DNA from: Myxococcales bacterium
GTDB lineage: Bacteria; Myxococcota_A; Polyangia; Haliangiales; Haliangiaceae
Length of the DNA stretch: 64,000 nt
Direction of reading: 5' to 3'
Assembly: GCA_016717005.1 (NCBI GenBank)
Contig: JADJUF010000049.1
Span: forward strand, 248,001-312,000
Part shown: one piece after another, positions 33,150 through 43,545 of the stretch
Layout of the letters: every line of letters starts with the position of its first letter
Position numbering within the stretch: the first letter of the stretch is position 1
The notes under the pieces: generated by a model
The model's input: only the letters and a program-made list of their open reading frames with translations
The model's database searches: none
Told to the model about the DNA's origin: nothing
Position numbers and translations under genes: made by a program

Positions 33150-34805
33150 ATGCGGCGCACGATCACGCTGGGTGCGCTGCTCGCGGTCGCGTGCAGCGGC
33201 GGGCCGCGCAAGGTCGGCGGTCAGCCGAGCTGGCGGGCCTCCCCCGGCGAGGACGCAACCGCCGCCAGCCCGGCCGCGACGCCCGAGGCGCTGCGCCTGG
33301 CGCCCGCGAGCGCCGGGGCCGCCGCGTACAACGATCCGCCGCGGTCGCCCGCGCCGGCGTCGCCGCTGGGTGACGCGATCGCCGCGGAGATCGCCGCGCT
33401 CGCGCCGCCGTCCGCGACGCCGCTCGCCGACGGCCGCATGTACGGCGCGGCCGCGGATCTGGCCGCGATCATCCCGAGCGAGGGCGTCATGCCTTACCCG
33501 CTCGTCGAGTTCGCGCTGCAGCACCACGGCATCATCGAGCCCTCGCCCAACATGCTCGTGGTCTGGGGCCCGCTCGATCAGACCGCGATGCTGGTCGAGC
33601 ACCTGCGCCCGCGCCTCGCCGAGATCCTCCACGCCGAACCCCAGCGGCGGTTCGGCGTCGGCACCGCCGATCGGGGCGACCGCGCGGCGATCATCGTCAT
33701 GCTGCAGGCGTCGTTCGTCGACACCCAGCCGATCCCGCGGGCGCTGGCGCTGGCCGGCCACGCCGCGCTGACCGGCACGATCGCGCCCGGGTTCGTCGAG
33801 CCCGAGGCCTTCGTGACCGGCACCGACGGCAAGGTCCGTCGGGTCGCGCTCGCGGTCGCCACCGACGGCTCGTTCGCCGGCGAGCTGCGCTGCCCCGATC
33901 GCGCCGGCCGCCACCAGGTCGAGATCGCCGCCAGCGATCGCACCGGCTCGACCGTGCTCGCCAACTTCCCGCTGTGGTGCGGGCAGACCCCGCCGGCCGA
34001 GCTGGTCGCCGCGGTCGATCCCGACGACGCCACGCCGGTGACCTCGGTCGACGGCGCCGAGGCGCGCTTGCTCGCGATGCTCAACCGCGACCGGGCCGCG
34101 GCCGGCCTGCCGGCGCTGGCCGCCGAGCCCGCGGTGGCCGCGGTGGCCCGGGCGCACAGCGTCGACATGCGCGATCACGGCTTCGTCGGCCACGTCTCGC
34201 CGACCACCGGCTCGGCCGCCGATCGCGCCGACGCCGCCGGGATCTTGTCGGGCGTGATCCTCGAGAACATCGCCCGCGCCTACGGCCCGGCCGAGGCCCA
34301 GGCCGGCCTGATGAACAGCCCCGGCCACCGCGCCAACGCGCTGTCGACCGCGGCGACCCACGTCGGCATCGGCGTCGCGCTCGGGGCCGAGGTCGCCGGC
34401 CGGCGCGAGCTGTTCGTCACCCAGATGTTCATCCGCATCCCGCCGCCGCTCGACCCGGTCGCGGCCCACGCGTTCCTGGTCGAGCGCTTCACCGCCGGGA
34501 CCGCGCTGACGGCCGATCCGCTGCTCGATCGCCTGGCCGGCGACTTCGCGGCCGCGCTGGCCCGCGGCGTGCCGCACGCCGAGGCCCGGCGCGCGGTGAC
34601 CGAGGGGCTCGACGCCCAGGCCGGGCGCTACCGCCAGGCCGCGAACGTCGTCACCGCGGTCAGCGATCTCGACGCGGTCGTGGCCAAGGATCTGCTCGGC
34701 GATCTCCAGGTCGATCGCATCGGCATCGGCGTCGCCCAGGGGCCGCACCCCGACCTCGGCCCCGGCGCGTACTGGCTGGTGCTGGTGCTCGCGCGCTCGC
34801 GCTGA
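33150..34805 (+). CDS. CAP/SCP-domain lipoprotein
   Basis: 551 aa. ATG 33150 begins a signal with lipobox ALLAVACSG. Residues about 60-290 are an uncharacterised region (YPLVEFALQHHGIIEPSPNMLVVWG ... ELRCPDRAGRHQVEIAASDRTG). Residues about 300-430 form a CAP domain: AEARLLAMLNRDRAAAGLPALAAEPAVAAVARAHSVDMRDHGFVGHVSP, ILENIARAYGPAEAQAGLMNSPGHRANALS and THVGIGVALG, including the His and Glu expected in the CAP cavity (AHS, ENI, GHR). The C-terminal 100 residues are helical and unassigned. Bacterial CAP proteins are mostly of unknown activity; an extracellular role is inferred from the signal. Confidence 0.85.
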   Translation: MRRTITLGALLAVACSGGPRKVGGQPSWRASPGEDATAASPAATPEALRLAPASAGAAAYNDPPRSPAPASPLGDAIAAEIAALAPPSATPLADGRMYGAAADLAAIIPSEGVMPYPLVEFALQHHGIIEPSPNMLVVWGPLDQTAMLVEHLRPRLAEILHAEPQRRFGVGTADRGDRAAIIVMLQASFVDTQPIPRALALAGHAALTGTIAPGFVEPEAFVTGTDGKVRRVALAVATDGSFAGELRCPDRAGRHQVEIAASDRTGSTVLANFPLWCGQTPPAELVAAVDPDDATPVTSVDGAEARLLAMLNRDRAAAGLPALAAEPAVAAVARAHSVDMRDHGFVGHVSPTTGSAADRADAAGILSGVILENIARAYGPAEAQAGLMNSPGHRANALSTAATHVGIGVALGAEVAGRRELFVTQMFIRIPPPLDPVAAHAFLVERFTAGTALTADPLLDRLAGDFAAALARGVPHAEARRAVTEGLDAQAGRYRQAANVVTAVSDLDAVVAKDLLGDLQVDRIGIGVAQGPHPDLGPGAYWLVLVLARSR

Positions 34806-34900
34806 GGCCGCGCGCGGATCGACGGGCCCCGGGTCGGCTCGGACCGGCGCGTGCGCGCCGACACGGCGGCGCAGATCGGCGCGGTCCGGAGCGCCGCGCG
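34806..34900. other. Short convergent intergenic region
   Basis: 95 bp between the converging CAP lipoprotein and kinase genes. GC-rich with several short CGCGCG stretches; no convincing terminator hairpin with U-tract. Confidence 0.4.
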
Positions 34901-37180
34901 CTACCGGCGCGCGCGCAGCTGCGCGATCTCGAGCGCGTCGGCCCACTCGTACAGCTCGGCGCCGGTCGTGCGCGCCAGGCCGCGCAGGCGCGCGCGGGTG
35001 GGCTCGTCGACGCCGGGCCCCAGCGCCGCGACCAGCGCCGCCGCCGGCTCGGGCGTCTCGGCGCCGGTGATCGTGCGCGCCGCCAGGCCGAGGACCGCGT
35101 CGACGTCGACGGCGGCGCCGGCGCCGGCGCCGGCGCCGGGCCCGACCCCGGCCACCATCACCGTCGGGATGTCGTCGGCGACCACCACCGTCGTCGCCGC
35201 GATGCCGCCGTGGACCGCGCCCTGCTCGTGGATCACCACGCACGCGCGCGCCAGCCGCTTGAGCAGGCGCAGCCCGTCCGCGACCGCGACCGGCTCGGTC
35301 GTCGTGGTCATCGGCGCGCCGGCCGGCGCCTCGAACACCGCGGTCCGGGTCGCGCGATCGAACGCCAGCGCCCGCTGCACGAACGGCGTCCCCACCCGGG
35401 CCAGCGCGGTCATCCACGCGATCGCCCGATCGGCCACGTCGCCGTCCTCGAACCGCTCGATCACCACCGAGCGATCGAGCACCGCGTCGACCGCGCGCGC
35501 CAGCGTCGACCACGCGGTCGCGCCCAGCGGGCTCTCGAACCGGTAGCGCCCGGCCTCGACCACCGGCTCGTCGGCGGCCAGCTCGGCGATCGAGTGCGGG
35601 CGGCTGTCGCGGCGCGGGCGCGGGACCATCAGCGCCGAGCCGGGGCGCGCGCCCAGATCGAGCGTCTCGAGCTCGGCCCGGACCGCGGCGATCGACGGCG
35701 GCCGATCGCTCGGGCTCTTGGCCAGGAGCCCGAGCAGGATCGGATCCCAGCCCGGCGCGAGCTCGGGCGCGACCGCGGTCGGCGCCGGCGCCGGCTCGCC
35801 CAGGTGCTGGGCCACGAAGTCGGGCCCGAGGAACGGCAGCCGCCCGGTCAGCGCCTCGAACAGCGTGACGCCGAGGCCGTAGAGGTCGGCGGCGATCGTG
35901 ATCGGCGCGCCGGTGATCTGCTCGGGCGCCATGTACGCGAGCGAGCCGATCAGCCCGCCGGTCTGGGTCTGGCCCAGATCCACCAGGTGCGCGACGCCGA
36001 AGTCGCCGAGCTTGGCCGAGCCGCGCCCGTCGAAGAACACGTTGGCCGGCTTGAGATCGCGGTGGACCACGCCGCGGTGGTGGGCCAGCTCGAGGCCGCC
36101 GAGCAGCTCGATCCCGAGCCGCCGCACCTGCGCGCCGGTCGGGCGATCGCCCGCGGCGAGGCGCTGCGCCAGCGAGCCGCCCGGCAGGTACTCCATGACC
36201 AGGAAGCCGTGGTCGAGCGAGGCGTCGAGCACCTCGACCAGCGCCGGGTGGTGCAGGCCGGCGGCGATCCGGGTCTCGCGCACGAACCGCTCGTACGCGG
36301 CGCTGCCGCGGGCGCCGGCGGCGAAGTACATCTTCACCGCGACCGTGCGGCCGGTGGTCTCGTCGGTGGCGCGGAACACCCGCCCGGCCGAGCCGGCGCC
36401 GAGCAGGCCCTCGAGCCGGTAGCGCCCGGCCACGATCTCGCGCTGGCGATCGATCACCGTCGGCCGCGCCGCCTGGGCCGCGCGCAGGAACTCGGACAGC
36501 TCGGGCGTGACGTCGGGATCGTCGGCGCGCAGGCGCCGCAGCGCGTCCCGGGCGGCGTCGGTCAGGCCCAGGCCGGCCAGCGCCACGACCAGGTGGCGGC
36601 GGGCCTCGACCGCGACCGCGGCCGTGCGCGTGGCCTCTTGCAGGTAGCGCACCGCGACGTCGTAGGCGGCGCGGGCGGTGAGGATCCGGCCCAGCCGCAG
36701 CACGATCTCGGCGCGCTCGTCGGCCAGGGCCAGCTCGAGGGCGCGCTCGAGCAGCCGCACCGCCTCGCGATCGCGGCCGGCGTCCTCGAGCAGGCGCGCG
36801 GCGTCGAGGTCGCGGTGGGCCCGCTGGTAGTGCTCGATCGCGCGGTCGCGATCGCCGGTGCGCTCGGCCAGCTCGGCGGCCGGGCCGTGGCGGCGGTGGC
36901 GGACGTAGACCTCGAGCGCGCGCGCGGCGCCGGCGTCGGTCGCGGTCAGGCGGGCGTGCAGGTCGGCCACCAGCCGCTCATCCTTGCCCTCGATCGCCGC
37001 GCCGAGCGCCCGGCCCAGCTCGCCGGCCGCCTCCCAGGCCGCGGCCGCGGCCGAGAACTCCCAGATCTGCTCCCACAGCCGGGCCGCGCCGACGTGATCT
37101 CCGACGGCGGCGGCCGCGCGCGCGGCGTCGGCGTGCCGCCCGGCCTGGGTCAAGGCGTCGCGGTCGTCGTTGATCGCCAC
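34901..37180 (-). CDS. TPR-like / Ser-Thr kinase / pseudokinase multidomain protein
   Basis: 759 aa from GTG 37180; further-upstream codons belong to the opposite-strand kinase gene. Residues about 1-240 are helical repeats (HADAARAAAAVGDHVGAARLWEQ, DRDRAIEHYQRAHRDLDAARLLEDAGRDREAVRLLERALELA), TPR-like. First kinase domain about 250-500: GRYRLEGLLGAGSAGRVFRATD, VAVKMYF, VVHRDLKPANVFF, LGDFGVAHL and LAYMAPEQ; all catalytic residues present. A second fold copy, about 530-700, starts GRYRFESPLGATAWSTLARAV but has GAVHGGIAATTVVV where HRD...N should be and no DFG, so it is a pseudokinase. No TM segment. Starts 28 bp from the divergent PfkB gene. Confidence 0.85.
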   Translation of the reverse strand: MAINDDRDALTQAGRHADAARAAAAVGDHVGAARLWEQIWEFSAAAAAWEAAGELGRALGAAIEGKDERLVADLHARLTATDAGAARALEVYVRHRRHGPAAELAERTGDRDRAIEHYQRAHRDLDAARLLEDAGRDREAVRLLERALELALADERAEIVLRLGRILTARAAYDVAVRYLQEATRTAAVAVEARRHLVVALAGLGLTDAARDALRRLRADDPDVTPELSEFLRAAQAARPTVIDRQREIVAGRYRLEGLLGAGSAGRVFRATDETTGRTVAVKMYFAAGARGSAAYERFVRETRIAAGLHHPALVEVLDASLDHGFLVMEYLPGGSLAQRLAAGDRPTGAQVRRLGIELLGGLELAHHRGVVHRDLKPANVFFDGRGSAKLGDFGVAHLVDLGQTQTGGLIGSLAYMAPEQITGAPITIAADLYGLGVTLFEALTGRLPFLGPDFVAQHLGEPAPAPTAVAPELAPGWDPILLGLLAKSPSDRPPSIAAVRAELETLDLGARPGSALMVPRPRRDSRPHSIAELAADEPVVEAGRYRFESPLGATAWSTLARAVDAVLDRSVVIERFEDGDVADRAIAWMTALARVGTPFVQRALAFDRATRTAVFEAPAGAPMTTTTEPVAVADGLRLLKRLARACVVIHEQGAVHGGIAATTVVVADDIPTVMVAGVGPGAGAGAGAAVDVDAVLGLAARTITGAETPEPAAALVAALGPGVDEPTRARLRGLARTTGAELYEWADALEIAQLRARR

Positions 37181-37207
37181 CGCTGGCAATGGTACACGGC
37201 CCGCGCG

Positions 37208-38146
<939 letters not shown>

Positions 38147-39256
38147 CGCCCGGCAGGCGCGGCACGACCAGGTTGGCGTAGAGCCCCGCCAGGCCGACCG
38201 ACAGCCAGGCCGCGGCCGGGATGGTCACGAACAAGAGCCGCGCGCGCCCGAAGAACAGCGCGGTCGTGAACTTCTCCCAGTCGTAGTACTGGCCGTTCCA
38301 GCGGGCGTAGTCGTAGCCGTGCCAGCCCATGATGTTGATCGTGTAGAGCGCGAGCGACGCCGGCAGCCAGAACACCAGCGCCCAGCCGATCGGCCGCAGC
38401 ACCAGGCCCGACGAGTCCCACGGGCCCTTCGACATGCCGAGCGCGAACCCGGCCGCGACCCCGACCAGCGGGAACAGCGCCAGGTGCCAGATCGAGATGA
38501 ACCGCACCATCGGCGCGCCCTCGAAGCCCTCGCTCGACGCCGAGGCGATGCTGGTGTCGACCAGATCGCGCCCGCGCAGGAACAGCTCGTACTCCGCGGG
38601 CAGCGCGACCCGGCTGTCGGTGAACGGGACGATCATGCCGATCAGCGCGATCGCCGCGCCGCCCAGGACGATCCACCGGGCGTAGGGATCGCGCCGGCGC
38701 AGGATCCGGATGATCAGCCCCGCGCCCATGATCGCGACGCCGAACCACGGCCCCCACCAGGTGCGCGTCGACAGCGCGCTGGTGCCGCCCTGGCGCGCGA
38801 CCACGAGGCCGATCGTCAGCGCGCCGCCCAGCGCCAGCACCGCGGCCACGACCGCCGGCGGCACCCGCTTGCCCAGCGGCGTGGCCAGGGCGATGCCGAC
38901 CAGCGCCAGCACGAACGGCACGACCAGCACGAAGGTCGGCCCGCTGCCGAGCACCGACCAGACCGCCTTGACGTGCTGCAGATCGAGCGCGATCGGGACC
39001 AGCGCGGCGACCGCGAACGCGATGCCGCCCAGGAGCGCGATCTTGCGCAGGTCGCCGCCGACCTCGAGGCCGATCCAGCGGACGCCCAGGTAGCGATCGC
39101 CGCTGAGGTTGGGCTCGTCGTCGTCGGCGCTGGTGCCGGCGCGGATCGGCCGCACCAGCTGGGCCGCCACCTCGGGATCCTCGAAGTCGGCGCCGCAGGC
39201 CTTGCACCGACGCGCGTCGAGATCGTTGTCGCGATCGCAGATCGGGCAGAGCATGG

Positions 39257-39703
39257 CTACTCGGCCGCGGGCGCGGCCGTGTCGCCGTCGGCCTGATCCT
39301 CGGCCGGCGCCGCCGCGGCGTAGAACTCGGCGATCAGCTTGTCGTCGAAGTCGTCGGCGAAGCGCCCGACGCCGGACACCAGGGTCGCGAGCTCGTGGGC
39401 GTCGAGGCCCTTGCGCGAGCGCCCGGCGTGCAGCACCACCCAGCCGTCGGGCTGGATCGCGAACGCGGCCATGCCGCCCATGAAGGCGTTGTGCTCGAGC
39501 AGGCGGCGGTAGAACACCTCGCGCTGGTCGTCGGGCGGCGCCTTGAACAGCGGCGCGATCGCCACGATGGCCGAGCCGGACGCGCCGACCATGACGATCG
39601 CCGAGCCCCATTGCATGCGGAACAGCCCCTCGCCGTGCGGCTCGGCGTTGTCGCGGAGGCCCGCCTCGGTCAGGAGTGATTCGAGAGTCGCGAACTCGCT
39701 CAT
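39257..39703 (-). CDS. Small protein with YbjN / CesT-type secretion-chaperone-like features
   Basis: 148 aa from ATG 39703 (MSEFATLESLLTEAGL). A possible longer frame to 39766 adds an unlikely Ala/Arg segment. The order helix, strands GLFRMQWGSAIVMVGAS and SAIVAIAPLF, helix REVFYRRLLEHNAFMGG, strands AAFAIQPDGWVVLHAGRSRKGLD, helix ELATLVSGVGRFADDFDDKLIAEF fits the YbjN/CesT chaperone fold. The tail is Ala/Asp-rich. Directly upstream of the zinc-ribbon membrane gene. I see no type III secretion genes nearby, so a specific role is not proposed. Confidence 0.65.
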   Translation of the reverse strand: MSEFATLESLLTEAGLRDNAEPHGEGLFRMQWGSAIVMVGASGSAIVAIAPLFKAPPDDQREVFYRRLLEHNAFMGGMAAFAIQPDGWVVLHAGRSRKGLDAHELATLVSGVGRFADDFDDKLIAEFYAAAAPAEDQADGDTAAPAAE

Positions 39704-39783
39704 GGCGGCGAGCTTACTCCGGGCCGCTGGCGCCGGGGCGGCGGCGCGCGACGTTCGTGGTACCACCGGGCGTGACCGCGACC

Positions 39784-41394
39784 ATGAGCCTGTGGGCCTG
39801 GGGCGAGGCCGAGCGCTTCCCCGACGACGACGCTCGCCGCCGCCTGGCCCTGGCCGCCCGGGCGCTGACCGGCGGCGCCGCGCCGACGCTGCGCCCGCTG
39901 CCGCGCGACGCCGACGCCCGGGTGCCGATCGGGCGGCTCACGGCCGCCGCCACGCCGACGCCGCTGGCCGCGCTGGTGTCCGACGCGCCCCGCGATCGCG
40001 CCGCCCACGCCTACGGCCGCGGCTATCCGGATCTGGTGCGCGGGTTCGCCGGCGACTTCGCGGGCGCGCCCGATCTGATCGCGCGCCCGGGCTCGGCCGC
40101 CGAGGTCGCGGCGCTGCTCGACTGGTGCGCCGACGCCAACCTCGCGGTCATCCCCTACGGCGGCGGCACCAGCGTGGTCGGCGGCGTCGAGCTGCCGGTG
40201 GCCGAGCGCGATCGCTTCGCCGGCGTCGTGACGATCGATCTCGCGCGCCTGGCCGCGGTCGAGGAGGTCGACGCCACCTCGCTGGCCGCGCGCATCGGCG
40301 CCGGCATCCGCGGCCCGGCGCTCGAGGCCGCGCTCGCGCCCCACGGCCTGACGCTGCGCCACTACCCGCAGTCGTTCGCGCACTCGACCCTGGGCGGCTG
40401 GCTCGCGACCCGCGCCGGCGGCCACTTCGCGACCGGGCCGACCCACATCGACGACTTCTGCCAGGCGCTCACGGTCGTGACCCCGCGCGGCACGGTCGCG
40501 ACCCGCCGGCTGCCAGCGTCCGGGGCCGGCCCGGCGCCCGAGCGCCTGTGGCTCGGCTCCGAGGGCGCGCTCGGCCTCATCACCGAGGCCTGGATGCGGG
40601 TGCAGCGGCGACCGCGCTGGCGGGCCGGCGCCACCGTCAAGTTCACGTCGTTCACGGCCGGCGCGGCGGCGGTCCGGGCGCTGGCCCAGTCGGGGCTCCA
40701 GCCCAGCAACTGCCGCCTGCTCGACCCCGCCGAGTGCCTGCTGCACCAGGTGGCGTTCGACGGCACCGCGGTGCTGCTGCTCGCCTTCGAGTCGGCCGAC
40801 CACCCGCTCGAGCCGTGGCTGGCGCGCGCGCTCGAGCTGGCCCGCGCCGCCGGCGGCGCGATCGCGTCGGGGCCGACCCACACCGACGCCGACGCCGACG
40901 CCGACGGCCCCGGCCGCGCGGCCGAGGCCGGGACCTGGCGCAAGGCCTTCGTCGACGCGCCGTACCTGCAGAGCGCGCTGGTGTCGCTCGGCGTCCTGGC
41001 CGACACGTTCGAGACCGCGTGCACCTGGGATCGCTTCGACGAGTTCCACCGCGCGGTCACCGCCGCCACCACCGAGGCCCTGCGCCGCACCGTCGGCGGC
41101 GGCCTGGTCGCCTGCCGCCTGACCCACGTCTACCCCGACGGCGCCGCGCCGTACTACACGTTCGTCGCGCCGACCAAGGTCGGCGACGAGCTGGCGATCT
41201 GGCGCGCGGTCAAGGCGGCGGCGGCGGACGCGATCGCGGCCTGCGGCGGCACGATCACCCACCACCACGCCGTCGGGCGCGTCCACCACCCGTGGTACCA
41301 GCGCGAGCGCGCGCCGCTGTTCGGCGCCGCCCTGGCCGCGGTCAAGCGCGAGCTCGATCCGGCCGGGATCCTCAACCCCGGCGTGCTGGTGTAG
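39784..41394 (+). CDS. Alkylglycerone-phosphate synthase-like FAD enzyme (ether-lipid synthesis)
   Basis: 536 aa from ATG 39784 (GTG 39772 also possible). VAO/PCMH-type flavoprotein: FAD-binding segments DLIARPGSAAEVAALLDWC, VIPYGGGTSVVGGVE and LTLRHYPQSFAHSTLGGWLATRAGGHFAT match AGPS rather than glycolate oxidases. C-terminal features fit too: ACTWDRFDEFHRAV, ACRLTHVYPDGAAPYYTFV and the catalytic GTITHHHAVGRVHHPWYQRE. AGPS swaps the acyl chain of acyl-dihydroxyacetone phosphate for an alkyl chain. Myxobacteria use this route for ether lipids. No acyltransferase or reductase partner is adjacent. A five-residue DADADADG tract interrupts the C-terminal half. Confidence 0.85.
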   Translation: MSLWAWGEAERFPDDDARRRLALAARALTGGAAPTLRPLPRDADARVPIGRLTAAATPTPLAALVSDAPRDRAAHAYGRGYPDLVRGFAGDFAGAPDLIARPGSAAEVAALLDWCADANLAVIPYGGGTSVVGGVELPVAERDRFAGVVTIDLARLAAVEEVDATSLAARIGAGIRGPALEAALAPHGLTLRHYPQSFAHSTLGGWLATRAGGHFATGPTHIDDFCQALTVVTPRGTVATRRLPASGAGPAPERLWLGSEGALGLITEAWMRVQRRPRWRAGATVKFTSFTAGAAAVRALAQSGLQPSNCRLLDPAECLLHQVAFDGTAVLLLAFESADHPLEPWLARALELARAAGGAIASGPTHTDADADADGPGRAAEAGTWRKAFVDAPYLQSALVSLGVLADTFETACTWDRFDEFHRAVTAATTEALRRTVGGGLVACRLTHVYPDGAAPYYTFVAPTKVGDELAIWRAVKAAAADAIAACGGTITHHHAVGRVHHPWYQRERAPLFGAALAAVKRELDPAGILNPGVLV

Positions 41395-41440
41395 TACCGG
41401 CGCCGTTCGACAAACCTCGTCGCCGGGTCAAGGTACCCGG

Positions 41441-42538
41441 ATGCGCCTCGAAGGACTTCGGCTGGAGCGGGCCCGCGCGTCCGCGCAGTTTCACGACGGC
41501 CGGTTCCGCAACACCGCGCCGGTGACCGCGGGCCTGGCGCGCGGCAGCGGCGGGACGATCATGCGCGAGTTCCTGTTCGGCGGCGCCAGGCGCAAGCCGC
41601 CCGGCGACATCCCGGTCGAGTCGCCGCTGGCCGGCTGGGGCGCCGACGTGTCGAGCGACGGCCTGCGCGTCACGTGGCTCGGCCACAGCACGATGCTGCT
41701 CGAGCTCGACGGCGCCCGCGTGCTGACCGACCCGGTGTTCGGCACCCGCCTGGGCCCGCTGCCGTCGCTGGTCGGGCCCCGCCGCTTCCACGCCGCGCCG
41801 GTGACGATCGCGCAGCTGCCGCCGCTCGACGCGATCCTGGTCTCGCACGATCACTACGACCACCTGTGCAAGACCACGTGGCTCGAGCTCGCGCAGCGGC
41901 GCGTGCCGGTCGTGACCTCGCTCGGCGTCGGCATGCTGCTCGAGAGGTTCGGCGTCGCGCCCGAGCTGATCACCGAGCTCGACTGGGGCGAGCGCGCGAC
42001 GGTCAACGGCGTCGGCTTCACCGCGACGCCGTCGCAGCACTTCTCGGGGCGGCTCGGCAGCGCGCGCAACACGACCCTGTGGTCGTCGTGGGTCATCGAG
42101 GCCGCGCGGCGCAAGGTGTTCTTCTCCGGCGACACCGGCCTGACGCCCGAGTTCGCGGCGATCGGCCGGGTCCACGGCCCGTTCGACCTGACGATGCTCG
42201 AGATCGGCGCGTGGCACCCGGCCTGGGGCACGATCCACCTCGGCCCCGAGAACGCGCTCGCGGCGTTCGCGATGCTCGGCGGCGGCACGCTGCTGCCGGT
42301 GCACTGGAGCACCTTCGATCTCGGCCTGCACCCGTGGGCCCAGCCGGCCGAGACCCTGGTCGCGCTGGCCGCGGCCCGCGGCGCGCGCATCATCACGCCG
42401 CCGATCGGCCGCCCGTTCGAGCCGGCCCACCTCGACGGGCCGACCCCGTGGTGGCGCGACGTCGCCGGCGTGCGCGAGGACCTCGCCGCCGATCAGCGCG
42501 CGACCGCGCAGGCGCCGGCGCCCGACGGCGCGCGCTAG
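41441..42538 (+). CDS. MBL-fold metallohydrolase (UlaG/NAPE-PLD-like)
   Basis: 365 aa, ATG start. An N-terminal extension (FHDGRFRNTAPVTAG) typical of RomA/NAPE-PLD-like proteins precedes the beta-lactamase fold: LRVTWLGHSTMLLELDGARVLTDPVF, metal motif LVSHDHYDHL (HxHxDH), SQHFSGR, FFSGDTGLTPEF and the C-terminal HWSTFDLGLHPWAQP. In the family these hydrolyse phospholipid headgroups or lactone-like substrates. Neighbouring AgpS hints at lipid metabolism, but this is inference. Ends 5 bp from the convergent M28 peptidase stop. Confidence 0.85.
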   Translation: MRLEGLRLERARASAQFHDGRFRNTAPVTAGLARGSGGTIMREFLFGGARRKPPGDIPVESPLAGWGADVSSDGLRVTWLGHSTMLLELDGARVLTDPVFGTRLGPLPSLVGPRRFHAAPVTIAQLPPLDAILVSHDHYDHLCKTTWLELAQRRVPVVTSLGVGMLLERFGVAPELITELDWGERATVNGVGFTATPSQHFSGRLGSARNTTLWSSWVIEAARRKVFFSGDTGLTPEFAAIGRVHGPFDLTMLEIGAWHPAWGTIHLGPENALAAFAMLGGGTLLPVHWSTFDLGLHPWAQPAETLVALAAARGARIITPPIGRPFEPAHLDGPTPWWRDVAGVREDLAADQRATAQAPAPDGAR

Positions 42539-42542
42539 GCGC

Positions 42543-43508
42543 TCAATCGTTCGCGTCGTCCTCGATCGCCGCCAGGCCCAGGCGCGCGACCGCGCCCAGG
42601 TACGCGAAGTCGATCTTGTCGAGCGTGTCGGTGGCGCGGTGGTAGTGGGGCGTGTGGTCGTTGGCGACGAACTCCTCGGACACGCCGACCGACGGCAGGC
42701 CGCGCTCGCCGAACGACTCGTGGTCCGACAGCGCGAACGTGACCGGCTGGATCGTCAGGCCGCGGCCCGTGGCGTGGAGGCGATAGAGCGCCTCGAGCGC
42801 CGGCGCCGGCGACCACAGCTCGACCGCGCGATCGCCGTCGCCGTCGAAGCTGATCATGTCGAAGTTGTGCATGCTGTGGATCGGCGCGCCGGCCAGCGCC
42901 GCGACGTACGCGCCGCTGCCGATCAACCCCGCCTCCTCCTGGTCGAACAGCACCACCTCGATCGGCCGGGTCCGCGGGCGCCCGGCGAGGTAGCCGGCCG
43001 CGACCACGGCGACCGCGGCGCCGGTGGCGTTGTCGGCGGCGGCCGGGCTGGCGGCGACGCCGTCGAAGTGGCCGCCGACCACCAGCGGCGGCCCGACGTC
43101 GGCGCCGACGGTCGGCGCCAGGTGGACGACCAGGTTGGTGCCGGTGCCGTAGGTGCGGGCCTCGACCGTCAGGCCCAGCCGCGCCAGCTCGCCGGTCAGG
43201 TAGGCCCGGGCCGCGGTCCGCTCGGCCGCCGACGCGCGCCGCACCAGCGTGGTCCCGGCCGGGGTCGGCTGCGCGCCCGACAGCACCGCCACGACCGTGC
43301 GCAGCTCGTCGTCGATCCAGGCGCAGTCGTCGGGGCTCGCGCACGCGGCGGTGCCGTCGATCGGCACCGGCGCGTCGATCACCACCGGCGGGGCGTCGAC
43401 CGCGACCGCGCCGTCGGGCGGGGCCGCGTCGATCACCGAGACGCCCGCGTCGTCGCCGCCACAGGCGACCACGAGCGCGAACACGAGCGCGGACGAGCGG
43501 GCGAGCAC
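42543..43508 (-). CDS. M28-family aminopeptidase lipoprotein
   Basis: 321 aa from GTG 43508. Signal with lipobox LVVACGG, then an Asp/Pro/Ala linker (DAAPPDGAVAVDAPPVVIDAP) typical of myxobacterial lipoproteins. Di-zinc peptidase core: VVGGHFDGV (His), AADNATGAAV (bridging Asp), LFDQEEAGLIGS (catalytic Glu and Glu ligand), HNFDMISFDGDG (Asp ligand), HTPHYHRATDTLDKIDF (His ligand). All five metal ligands are visible, so it should be active. Exported aminopeptidase acting on external peptides is the likely role. Confidence 0.88.
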   Translation of the reverse strand: MLARSSALVFALVVACGGDDAGVSVIDAAPPDGAVAVDAPPVVIDAPVPIDGTAACASPDDCAWIDDELRTVVAVLSGAQPTPAGTTLVRRASAAERTAARAYLTGELARLGLTVEARTYGTGTNLVVHLAPTVGADVGPPLVVGGHFDGVAASPAAADNATGAAVAVVAAGYLAGRPRTRPIEVVLFDQEEAGLIGSGAYVAALAGAPIHSMHNFDMISFDGDGDRAVELWSPAPALEALYRLHATGRGLTIQPVTFALSDHESFGERGLPSVGVSEEFVANDHTPHYHRATDTLDKIDFAYLGAVARLGLAAIEDDAND

Positions 43509-43545
43509 CGGCCGAGCCTACTCGAAGTCACCGCCGCCGCGGCCG

